5,847 nucleotides of DNA from Bacteroidota bacterium (GTDB taxonomy: Bacteria > Bacteroidota > Rhodothermia > Rhodothermales > UBA10348). The stretch lies in the NCBI GenBank assembly GCA_018623785.1, contig JAAZVD010000111.1, positions 1-5,847 of the forward strand, written 5' to 3'. The position numbers and the translations under genes were made by a program. Within the stretch, counting starts at the first letter, position 1; each line of letters begins with the position of its first letter. Shown in pieces: positions 1 to 5,847 of the stretch. Under the pieces are notes generated by a model. It did no database searches. It worked only from the letters and a program-made list of their open reading frames with translations, and was not told the origin of the DNA.

Positions 1-721
1 CACCATCGACAACACTAACTATTCCCCGCTCACGCGCCCAGGTACAGAGTTCCTTTACGGGGTAGAGATGACCTCCTCGGGTAACGTGGCAAAACGAGAT
101 TGCCCGCGTCTTTGGGGTTCTCGCAGACTCAAATCGAGCAAGAATATCCTCTACTGGTGGCAATGGACTAGGTATGTGGATCTCCTTTATGGAAATATCT
201 TCGTGCAGGCCCCGATACAACCACGGCGCGCGTCCGGCTGGATGCTCTTGACTTGTGATAATCACCTCATCGCCACGACGTAGGTCCAAGCTGACCGCTT
301 GGATATACAATGCCATTGAGGCATTACGTGTAAGCGTTAGTTCAGAGGGCAACGTGCCCAGGAATTGCCCCAGTCTCGGCAAAACCTGATCCCGAATACT
401 GGCCTGCAGCTGATGCTTTGCATGGATTGGATCCTCCGACTGAGCGCGGTATCCGTCAGCTACTGCCTGCACAACCACTGCAGGAGGCATACCGATGCTG
501 GCATTATTCATGTAGGAGAGGCCACCGAGCGTGTTGAAATGAGATCGAACAGCATTCCATTGATCGCTTTCCGGGTGAAGGTCGGCCCCCGAGAATGATG
601 GCGGAGTTTTTGTCTCCAAGCGGCACCCCGGAAGGCTTATTCCCGCAATGCCCATGGCTCCCAATTTGAGAACCTCTCGCCTTGAAACATGGGACTGCAC
701 CGGCGTGTGTTTTTTGTTCAT
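1..721 (-). CDS. Tat-exported lipoprotein, class V aminotransferase family (isopenicillin-N epimerase / cysteine desulfurase-like), partial
   Basis: The frame is open from the ATG at 721-719 to the left edge: 240 codons plus one base, C-terminal part missing. Seen: a twin-arginine signal SRREVLK (residues 13-19), a short hydrophobic stretch, then LPGC (30-33), a lipobox with Cys33 as the likely lipidated residue. The mature part resembles fold-type I PLP enzymes of the class V family: YMNNASIG (70-77), TLTRNASMALY (129-139), GDEVIITSQEHPAG (150-163, His160 at the place where a residue stacks on PLP) and CHVTRGGHLYPVKEL (211-225). It ends in VVDG (237-240), whose Asp239 would bind the PLP pyridine nitrogen. 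The Lys that binds PLP lies beyond the edge. Family knowledge: members are aminotransferases, epimerases or cysteine desulfurases; substrate cannot be read here. Tat export fits a protein folded with its cofactor, so a periplasmic, membrane-anchored enzyme is inferred. The 721 start is chosen because it supplies the Tat motif; the alternative Met23 would lose it. No clear ribosome site (only GGGG close to ATG). It lies 45 bases after the TonB gene and may share its transcript. Confidence 0.88.
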   Translation of the reverse strand, partial: MNKKHTPVQSHVSRREVLKLGAMGIAGISLPGCRLETKTPPSFSGADLHPESDQWNAVRSHFNTLGGLSYMNNASIGMPPAVVVQAVADGYRAQSEDPIHAKHQLQASIRDQVLPRLGQFLGTLPSELTLTRNASMALYIQAVSLDLRRGDEVIITSQEHPAGRAPWLYRGLHEDISIKEIHIPSPLPPVEDILARFESARTPKTRAISFCHVTRGGHLYPVKELCTWARERGIVSVVDG

Positions 722-766
722 GACCCCAACGATCTGCGATGGTTAGCGGACAGCAACATAGGAAGA

Positions 767-1459
767 TCAGCGATCAAGGCCGACTCTGAACGTGAGTGTG
801 GAGTAACTCTGGACGCGTTGCCCGGCCTGAATGGCAGGGCGGAACGTGTGTCGCTCGGCGGCGCTTATGACGGCTTCTTCAATGCCGTACCCGATTTCGG
901 CAACGGCCTCTTTCTCGGTGCCGTCCTTGTTCAGGAGGTAGCGCTCCACGACGCGGGTGTCAACAACGCGTCCGCGGATGTCGACCAGAACTTCGACTAC
1001 GACCTCGGCGCGGATATTGCGACGGTCTGCCTCGCGCGGATACTCCGGCGTGGCAATACGAACGGGTGATGGACTGCGGTCGGCACGGGCCGCAACCGGA
1101 TTGTCACCAGTTTCGGCTCCTTCTTCATTATCGTCGTCCGTGCCGGCTTCGTTGATGTCCAGGGCCACGTCGGCAATCTCCAGTTCAATGTCATCGAGCA
1201 CCACATCGTCCGGCATGACAACGGGTGGCTGGGGGACGGGCGGCGGCGGCTTGCGCTTCTCCTGGGTAGTCTGCTGGATCTCTTCGATCTGGATGACTTC
1301 CTGACCACGGGTATCGAAGGTAGCCCCGCTGAAATCAAGCTCGGGTGTCGGCCAGAAAAGGATACACGCGTTTACGACCAGCAGGCTCAGTGTGAGCGTG
1401 CCCAGGAAGTGGAGGAGATAGCGCTCCCGGCGGACCGTATTTTTCTGAAACTTGTCCAG
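767..1459 (-). CDS. TonB-family energy transducer (start codon uncertain)
   Basis: The TGA stop is at 769-767. The last 149 residues begin at the only ATG in frame (1216-1214) and end in a TonB C-terminal domain: EYPREADRRNIRAEVVVEV, then LVDIRGRVVDTRVVE, and the closing FRPAIQAGQRV plus LTFRVGL. Upstream of that ATG the same frame stays open to a TAA at 1480-1478 and encodes the rest of a TonB protein: a basic segment (DKFQKNTVRRER), a membrane helix (codons 1420-1352, YLLHFLGTLTLSLLVVNA then CILFW), and a proline-rich stretch KPPPPVPQPPVV (1252-1217). So the gene starts before 1216, but no ATG, GTG or TTG lies between 1477 and 1217. I placed the start at CTG 1459-1457 (about 230 residues), a guess; ACG 1438 or a frame error upstream are alternatives. 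The linker after the proline stretch is strongly acidic (DDDNEEGAE). Role from the family: anchored in the inner membrane with ExbB/ExbD, it passes proton-motive energy to outer-membrane transporters. No exbB or exbD is visible. Confidence 0.8.
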   Translation of the reverse strand: MDKFQKNTVRRERYLLHFLGTLTLSLLVVNACILFWPTPELDFSGATFDTRGQEVIQIEEIQQTTQEKRKPPPPVPQPPVVMPDDVVLDDIELEIADVALDINEAGTDDDNEEGAETGDNPVAARADRSPSPVRIATPEYPREADRRNIRAEVVVEVLVDIRGRVVDTRVVERYLLNKDGTEKEAVAEIGYGIEEAVISAAERHTFRPAIQAGQRVQSYSTLTFRVGLDR

Positions 1460-1505
1460 GAGGTGCTGGTGGGTCTTTTACTGTAGGCGCTCAGTAGTCG
1501 GTTGG

Positions 1506-1530
1506 CGGCGTGCGTGGCGGGAGCACGCCG
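1506..1530. repeat. Perfect 8-bp inverted repeat (hairpin) upstream of the TonB-like gene
   Basis: CGGCGTGC (1506-1513) is the exact reverse complement of GCACGCCG (1523-1530), with a 9-base loop. On the + strand TTTG follows, so it looks like a weak terminator, but no + strand gene lies before it. On the - strand it would lie in the 5' leader of the TonB-like mRNA, about 50 bases before the assumed start, if transcription begins further upstream. It could also be a dyad operator. The pairing is certain, the role is not. Confidence 0.5.
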
Positions 1531-1665
1531 TTTGTAGCTGTGAACACCCGCGCGCTGCTGGAATTCACCCGCCCAAGATACGTTGACATAAGCACCGGGG
1601 TCCGCTACGATTGCCGAATGGTATCCGCTGCCGCTTGGCTCGTCATTGTGGATAACTGACGGGGC

Positions 1666-1686
1666 CCGACGGAGGCGATTCGTCGG
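1666..1686. repeat. Short inverted repeat in the divergent region
   Basis: CCGACG (1666-1671) pairs exactly with CGTCGG (1681-1686), and two further weak pairs (G-T, A-T) extend inward. The unpaired centre is short. It sits near the middle of the divergent region, where an operator or a leader hairpin would be expected. A six-base dyad in GC-rich DNA is common by chance, so the functional reading is weak. Confidence 0.25.
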
Positions 1687-1760
1687 CATTCATTGTATTT
1701 TGTCAGAGTTACGGCCGGCAGTGTCGTCGCGCTACGCACAGCCTCCGTATATTAACCGAA

Positions 1761-1832
1761 ATGATGTTTTCTTCAGTGCCCAGACACGTGCCGCACAAGC
1801 ACCCCGACTCCGGCTTACTAACCGACGATTGA
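1761..1832 (+). CDS. Candidate 23-residue leader ORF before the carA terminator
   Basis: The reading frame begins with ATGATG at 1761, encodes MMFSSVPRHVPHKHPDSG then LLTDD, and stops with TGA at 1830-1832, two to three bases before the terminator stem begins. A TATATT hexamer lies eight bases upstream of the start. A short frame ending at the foot of a terminator is the arrangement used in translation-coupled attenuation. The sequence has no ribosome binding site and no striking run of one regulatory codon (three His, one Arg), so it may be a chance frame. It overlaps another longer frame (1646-1852). Confidence 0.15.
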   Translation: MMFSSVPRHVPHKHPDSGLLTDD

Positions 1833-1834
1833 GC

Positions 1835-1870
1835 AGCCTTCCCAACAGGTAATGGGGAGGCTTTTTTTTT
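1835..1870 (+). terminator. Intrinsic (Rho-independent) terminator or attenuator upstream of carA
   Basis: AGCCTTCCC (1835-1843) pairs with GGGGAGGCT (1854-1862) to give a 9-bp stem with one G-U pair and a 10-base loop, followed by an unbroken T tract (nine T, 1862-1870, the first of them in the stem). On the opposite strand there is no T tract after the stem, so it acts only rightward. It ends 54 bases before the carA ATG, with no clear gene on the + strand before it. It is therefore either an attenuator in the carAB leader or the end of an unrecognised small RNA. Confidence 0.85.
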
Positions 1871-1924
1871 GACCTTTTCCGACAGACACCCCCTCGGACA
1901 CGCCCGAAACGATCAACCAGGACC

Positions 1925-3100
1925 ATGATCAACCCAGAGAACAATGAATTGCTGCTAACACCCGCCCCGTGCAAGATGGCTCTTGCCGATGGAACGGTGG
2001 TAACCGGCAAAGCTGTCGGTTTCCACGGCGAGACAGGCGGAGAGCTGTGTTTCAACACGTCCATGACCGGGTACCAGGAGATATTTACCGACCCCAGTTA
2101 CGTGGGGCAGATCATGATGATGACCTATCCCCACATCGGCAACTACGGGACGATGGACATCGATATGGAAGCGGCGCACCCGATGGTATCCGGCGTCGTG
2201 GTCCGCTCGTTTTCTTCCAGGTATTCCAACCTGCTGGCCGACGCGTCTTTGGATGCGTTCATGAAGGAGCACAAGTTGGTGGGGATCTCGGACATTGACA
2301 CCCGTGCGCTGGTACTGCATATCCGTTCGAAAGGGGTGATGAATGCGATTATCTCGTCGGTCGACCTGGATGACGAATCGCTGGTGGAGAAAGCCCGCAA
2401 CTGGCCGTCGATGGAAGGCCTTGAACTGGCTTCCCGCGTGACGGTCGGCGAGGCGTATGATTTCTCTGCAGGGAAGGGTCCGAAAGTGGCGGTGTACGAT
2501 TTCGGGGTGAAGCAGAATATCCTTCGGTCGTTCAAGGCGCGCGGATGCTCGGTCCGCGTTTTCCCTGCCGATGCCGCTTTGAAAGACGTCCTGTCCTGGG
2601 AGCCTGACGGGATTTTCTTCTCGAACGGACCGGGCGATCCGCGCGCCATGCCGGACGCCATCGCCATGACCAAGGAGGCCATGCAGACGGGTATTCCACT
2701 GTTCGGTATCTGTCTGGGTCACCAGCTCCTGTCGCTGGCGGCCGGCCTCGAGGTCTACAAGATGTACGTCGGTCACCGAGGTGCCAACCACCCGGTCAAG
2801 AATCTGGTCTCGGGGCATGTCGAGGTGTCCACGCAGAACCACGGTTTTGCCGTCGACAAGGAATCCATCAAGGACGATATCGCCACCATCACCCACATGA
2901 ACCTCAACGACGATACGGTCGAAGGCGTGCGTTTTGCGAAGTGCACCGCGTTCTCCGTTCAGTATCACCCGGAAGCATCTCCTGGTCCGCACGACAGCCA
3001 ATACCTATTCGATGAGTTCATGGCCGACATCGAGAAGCACAGCGGGGTAAAGCCAACCCACGAGCCCACCCCGGAAATGGTCTACGCCGGCGGTCGTTAA
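1925..3100 (+). CDS. carA: Carbamoyl phosphate synthetase, small (glutamine amidotransferase) subunit
   Basis: This subunit hydrolyses glutamine and channels the ammonia to CarB, in the cytoplasm, for carbamoyl phosphate used in arginine and pyrimidine synthesis. The protein is 391 residues, close to the usual 360-390. The CarA-specific N-terminal domain spans about 17-165, with ALADGTVVTGKAVG (19-32), NTSMTGYQEIFTDPSY (44-59) and VGISDIDTRALV (119-130). The class I glutaminase domain spans about 186-371: SNGPGDP (233-239), GICLGHQ (261-267) with nucleophile Cys263, NHGFAV (305-310), and QYHPE (346-350) with His348 and Glu350 completing the triad. All key residues are present. A proline-bearing tail of about 20 residues follows the domain. 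The first ATG after the terminator is used; Met18 (1976) would also keep the conserved domain. AGGA lies only two bases before the ATG, too close for a standard ribosome site. carB follows after 57 bases, indicating one operon. Confidence 0.98.
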   Translation: MINPENNELLLTPAPCKMALADGTVVTGKAVGFHGETGGELCFNTSMTGYQEIFTDPSYVGQIMMMTYPHIGNYGTMDIDMEAAHPMVSGVVVRSFSSRYSNLLADASLDAFMKEHKLVGISDIDTRALVLHIRSKGVMNAIISSVDLDDESLVEKARNWPSMEGLELASRVTVGEAYDFSAGKGPKVAVYDFGVKQNILRSFKARGCSVRVFPADAALKDVLSWEPDGIFFSNGPGDPRAMPDAIAMTKEAMQTGIPLFGICLGHQLLSLAAGLEVYKMYVGHRGANHPVKNLVSGHVEVSTQNHGFAVDKESIKDDIATITHMNLNDDTVEGVRFAKCTAFSVQYHPEASPGPHDSQYLFDEFMADIEKHSGVKPTHEPTPEMVYAGGR

Positions 3101-3157
3101 GGCCCACCATTCTCCCCACGTCCAACACCCAACCGAACCCCTACACGCGCCCACACC
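3101..3157 (+). other. C-rich, G-poor spacer between carA and carB
   Basis: The 57 bases contain 32 C, 14 A, 6 G and 5 T by hand count. There is no hairpin, no T tract and no Shine-Dalgarno sequence before the carB ATG. Such a composition leaves the RNA unstructured, which may help CarB initiation without a Shine-Dalgarno, and is also what Rho loading sites look like. Neither role is shown. Confidence 0.5.
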
Positions 3158-5847
3158 ATGCCCAAGCGTACGGACATCAAGAAAATCCTCCTCATCGGCA
3201 GCGGCCCCATCATCATCGGGCAGGCCTGTGAATTCGACTACTCCGGCAGTCAGGCCTCGCGGTCCCTGCGAGATGAGGGGTACGAAGTGGTTCTCGTCAA
3301 CTCGAACCCGGCCACGATCATGACCGATCCAGTCACGGCCGACAAGATCTACCTGCGTCCGCTGACCACGGATTCGATCAAACAGATCGTGGAAGAAGAG
3401 AAGCCCGACGCCGTGCTGCCTACGATGGGAGGGCAGACCGCTTTGAACTTGGCGGTCAAATTGCACGAGAAAGGCTACTGGGAGGAGAAAGGCATTCACG
3501 TCATCGGCGTCGATATCGACGCGGTGAACATTACGGAGGATCGTCAGCTCTTCCGCGACCTGATGGAGAAGATTGGCATCGACCAGGCTCGTTCGCGCGT
3601 GGCCAAGTCTTTGCTCGAAGCGAAGGAGATCACGCAGGAGCTAGGTGGCCTGCCGGTGGTCATCCGGCCATCGTTCACGCTCGGTGGAAGCGGCGGGGGT
3701 ATCGTCTGGACGCCCGAAGAGTTCGATAAAAAAGTGATGCGTGGCTTGGAGCTCAGCCCCGTCCATGAGGTTCTCATGGAGGAGTGCCTGTTTGGGTGGA
3801 AAGAATTCGAACTCGAGCTGCTACGGGACGCGAATGACAATGTCATCATCATTTGTACCATTGAGAACCTGGACCCGATGGGCGTCCACACAGGCGATTC
3901 TCTGACCGTGGCCCCGTCGCAGACTCTGACGGACAAACAATTCCAGCGCATGCGCGATGCGGCCATCCGGATGATGCGTTCGATCGGCACCTTTGCCGGG
4001 GGTTGCAACGTGCAATTTGCCACAGAGCCCAAGACAGGGCGCATGATTGCCATCGAGATCAACCCGCGCGTGTCCCGATCCTCGGCCCTTGCCTCCAAAG
4101 CAACCGGATATCCCATTGCCAAGGTGGCCTCGAAACTGGCCGTCGGCTACACACTGGACGAGCTTAAGAACGATGTGACAGGCACGACATCGGCCTGCTT
4201 CGAGCCGTCCATCGATTATGTCGTGACGAAGATTCCTCGCTTCAACTTCGAGAAGTTCGAAGGCGTAGACGAAGAGCTGACCACGCAGATGAAAGCCGTC
4301 GGCGAAGTCATGGCCATTGGCCGCACGTTTGCAGAAAGCCTCCAGAAGGCGTGGCAGAGCCTCGAAAATGGCTACCATGGGTTGGGTGCAGATCGAGACG
4401 AGACGGCCCGCTTCGAAATCCGTGATCGGCTCAAAAAATCCTATTGGGACCGCACGCTGCAGATCCGGAACGCCTTCAAGTTGGGCGCCTCGGTTGAGGA
4501 GATTGCGGACATCTCAAAGGTAGACCCCTGGTTCCTCTACCAGATCCAGGATATCGTGACGCTCGAAGGGGAGATTCGCAAGAAAGCGCTCTCCCAACTC
4601 GATGAGCCGTTCATGCGCGAGATCAAGCGCTACGGCTTCTCGGACTACCAGATTGCCTATCTCGTCCAGGACGACGTGACCGAAGAAGAAGTGCGGGCGA
4701 TGCGCAAGTCCCTCGGCGTCAAGCCCTCATACCAGGTCGTAGATACCTGCGCCGGCGAATTTCCGGCCCAGACGCCGTACTTCTACTCCTCCTACGAGTC
4801 CAATACCGAAAGCGAGATCTCCGAGAAAGAGAAAATCGTCATTCTTGGCAGTGGCCCTAACCGCATCGGACAAGGTATCGAATTCGATTACTCGTGCGTA
4901 CATGGCGTACTGGCAGCCAAGGAGATGGGTTACGAAGCCATCATGATCAACTGTAACCCGGAGACAGTCTCCACGGACTTCGATGTAGCCGACAAGCTCT
5001 ACTTTGAGCCGGTCTATCTCGAGCGGGTCATGGATGTCATCGAGCACGAAAAGCCTAAGGGCGTGATCGTGCAGCTGGGTGGTCAGACGGCCTTGAAGCT
5101 TTCGGGCGATTTCGATCGTCTGGGCATTCCAATTATTGGTACCACGTTCGACAGCATGGATCTGGCCGAAGATCGCAGTCGCTTCTCGGACATCCTGAAA
5201 GAGCTGGAGATTCCGTTTCCACCCTACGGCGCGGCCCGCACGGAGCGAGAAGCCGTCGAGCGCGCCGAGGAGATCGGATACCCGCTTCTCGTTCGACCGA
5301 GCTACGTGCTGGGTGGGCAAGGCATGCGCATTGCCATCAACAAGGACGAGGTTGAAGAATACACGCAGCGTATCTGGAAACTGATGCCGGACAACGTGAT
5401 CCTGCTGGACCTCTTCTTGGAAAACGGCATCGAGCTGGACGTCGATGCCATCTGCGATGGTGAAGACGTCTGGGTGTGTGGCATCATGCAGCATATCGAG
5501 CCGGCCGGGGTCCACTCCGGCGATTCCACGGCTGTGTTGCCGCCGTATTCCATCTCCGAAGAAGTGCAGCGGACCGTCCGTCAGTACATCAAGGAGATTG
5601 CCCTGCGTCTTGGTGTGGTCGGACTGATCAACGTGCAGATGGTCGTCAAGAACGACATCGTGTACGTAATCGAAGCCAATCCGCGCGCTTCCCGGACCGT
5701 GCCGTTTGTTGCCAAGGCCACGGGCATTCCGATCTCCAACATTGCCACGAAGGTCATGCTGGGCGAGAAGCTCAAGACATTCGATGAACGCGGCGAGCTG
5801 GATTCTTCATTGGTCGGGTTTGCAGTGAAGGAGCCTGTCTTCTCCTG
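3158..5847 (+). CDS. carB: Carbamoyl phosphate synthetase, large subunit (partial, C-terminus beyond window)
   Basis: The large subunit makes carbamoyl phosphate from bicarbonate, ammonia and two ATP. 896 codons plus two bases are present; the E. coli protein has 1073 residues, so the C-terminal allosteric MGS-like domain is outside. The two homologous halves are clear. First half (carboxyphosphate site): [17 protein letters not shown] (14-30), [32 protein letters not shown] (170-181) and [18 protein letters not shown] from Glu300, with Asn302. Oligomerisation region: DPWFL at 456-460 and VDTCAGEF from 528. Second half (carbamate site): [16 protein letters not shown] (564-579), [31 protein letters not shown] (713-723) and [12 protein letters not shown] from Glu839. 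The window ends at VKEPVFS. No stop or frame break was found. The ATG at 3158 gives the MPKRTDIK start shared with E. coli CarB, which fixes the start although no ribosome site is visible. Confidence 0.98.
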   Translation, partial: MPKRTDIKKILLIGSGPIIIGQACEFDYSGSQASRSLRDEGYEVVLVNSNPATIMTDPVTADKIYLRPLTTDSIKQIVEEEKPDAVLPTMGGQTALNLAVKLHEKGYWEEKGIHVIGVDIDAVNITEDRQLFRDLMEKIGIDQARSRVAKSLLEAKEITQELGGLPVVIRPSFTLGGSGGGIVWTPEEFDKKVMRGLELSPVHEVLMEECLFGWKEFELELLRDANDNVIIICTIENLDPMGVHTGDSLTVAPSQTLTDKQFQRMRDAAIRMMRSIGTFAGGCNVQFATEPKTGRMIAIEINPRVSRSSALASKATGYPIAKVASKLAVGYTLDELKNDVTGTTSACFEPSIDYVVTKIPRFNFEKFEGVDEELTTQMKAVGEVMAIGRTFAESLQKAWQSLENGYHGLGADRDETARFEIRDRLKKSYWDRTLQIRNAFKLGASVEEIADISKVDPWFLYQIQDIVTLEGEIRKKALSQLDEPFMREIKRYGFSDYQIAYLVQDDVTEEEVRAMRKSLGVKPSYQVVDTCAGEFPAQTPYFYSSYESNTESEISEKEKIVILGSGPNRIGQGIEFDYSCVHGVLAAKEMGYEAIMINCNPETVSTDFDVADKLYFEPVYLERVMDVIEHEKPKGVIVQLGGQTALKLSGDFDRLGIPIIGTTFDSMDLAEDRSRFSDILKELEIPFPPYGAARTEREAVERAEEIGYPLLVRPSYVLGGQGMRIAINKDEVEEYTQRIWKLMPDNVILLDLFLENGIELDVDAICDGEDVWVCGIMQHIEPAGVHSGDSTAVLPPYSISEEVQRTVRQYIKEIALRLGVVGLINVQMVVKNDIVYVIEANPRASRTVPFVAKATGIPISNIATKVMLGEKLKTFDERGELDSSLVGFAVKEPVFS

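Larger units (their letters stand above)
1480..1924. other. Divergent intergenic region between the TonB-like gene and carA
   Basis: This 445-base stretch must hold the control signals for both directions. No convincing protein gene is seen. It contains two inverted repeats (1506-1530 and 1666-1686), one perfect DnaA-box-like nonamer (1647-1655), a TATATT hexamer at 1748-1753 without a matching -35, short leader-type ORFs on the + strand, and the intrinsic terminator at 1835-1870. No promoter could be assigned with confidence: TTGACC at 1869-1874 resembles a -35 but has no -10 at 17 bases, and I found no good match to the Bacteroidota TTG/TAnnTTTG pattern. Confidence 0.7.

Noticed and set aside
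68..598. Two + strand frames (68-283 and 365-598)
   Set aside because: Both are opposite the Tat aminotransferase, which gives a clear family-like translation on the - strand over the same bases.
689..1338. Frames on both strands (689-1069 +, 957-1304 +, 997-1338 -) over the TonB-like gene
   Set aside because: Their translations are low-complexity (Ser/Thr/Arg-rich) and overlap the TonB domain, which is the better supported reading.
1387..1689. 100-codon - strand frame overlapping the TonB N-terminus
   Set aside because: Its end is the out-of-frame shadow of the TonB membrane segment, and the upstream half has no recognisable feature. It was considered as the 5' part of a frameshifted TonB gene, but nothing in it supports that beyond its position.
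1690..1835. Possible tRNA or known riboswitch before the terminator
   Set aside because: No acceptor-stem pairing, TTCGA arm or known aptamer motif was seen.
1869..1897. TTGACC after the terminator as a carA promoter
   Set aside because: It matches a -35 hexamer, but the bases 17 positions later (CCTCGG) are not a -10, and the TT comes from the terminator T tract.
1955..3001. Long open frame (348 codons) on the - strand inside carA
   Set aside because: It lies wholly opposite a complete carA with all catalytic residues. Its translation is rich in Arg, His, Val and Asp with no domain signal, as expected for the complement of GC-rich coding DNA.
3544..4378. - strand frames of 185-192 codons inside carB (also 3005-3499 and 4727-5515)
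   Set aside because: CarB is uninterrupted and fully conserved here, so these are complement shadows.

Overview
The window holds four protein genes in two divergent pairs. On the right, on the + strand, are carA and carB, the two subunits of glutamine-dependent carbamoyl phosphate synthetase; carB runs off the right edge. On the left, on the - strand, are a TonB-type energy transducer and, 45 bases downstream of it, an exported PLP-dependent class V aminotransferase that runs off the left edge. The exported aminotransferase has no stop codon inside the window but is open from its Met codon at 721-719 to base 1.

Organism: the GC content looks like the high 50s percent, none of the three visible ATG starts has a convincing Shine-Dalgarno sequence at normal spacing, and CarA/CarB carry Bacteroidota/Rhodothermota-like sequence features. 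These include the carbamate-site motif GGQGM, where E. coli CarB has GGRAM, and the CarA stretch VGISDIDTRALV. Together with a TonB protein this points to a Gram-negative bacterium, perhaps near Rhodothermota (Rhodothermales/Balneolales). This is an inference from memory of families, not a database result.

Layout: 1-721 (-) Tat-lipoprotein aminotransferase, N-terminal 240 residues; 767-about 1459 (-) TonB-like protein with an unresolved start codon; 1480-1924 divergent intergenic region with a strong hairpin (1506-1530), a second inverted repeat (1666-1686) and a clear intrinsic terminator (1835-1870) pointing toward carA; 1925-3100 (+) carA; 3101-3157 a C-rich, G-poor gap; 3158-5847 (+) carB, first 896 codons.

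How they work together: CarA hydrolyses glutamine and passes ammonia to CarB, which uses two ATP and bicarbonate to make carbamoyl phosphate for arginine and pyrimidine synthesis. The left pair acts at the cell envelope and has no evident metabolic link to carAB.

The most notable points are the terminator lying between the divergent region and carA, which makes attenuation of carAB plausible; the TonB gene whose membrane anchor is encoded upstream of its only conventional start codon; and the Tat-exported, lipid-anchored PLP enzyme. I found no CRISPR array, insertion sequence, tRNA or rRNA, and nothing that clearly amounts to a new defence or mobile system.
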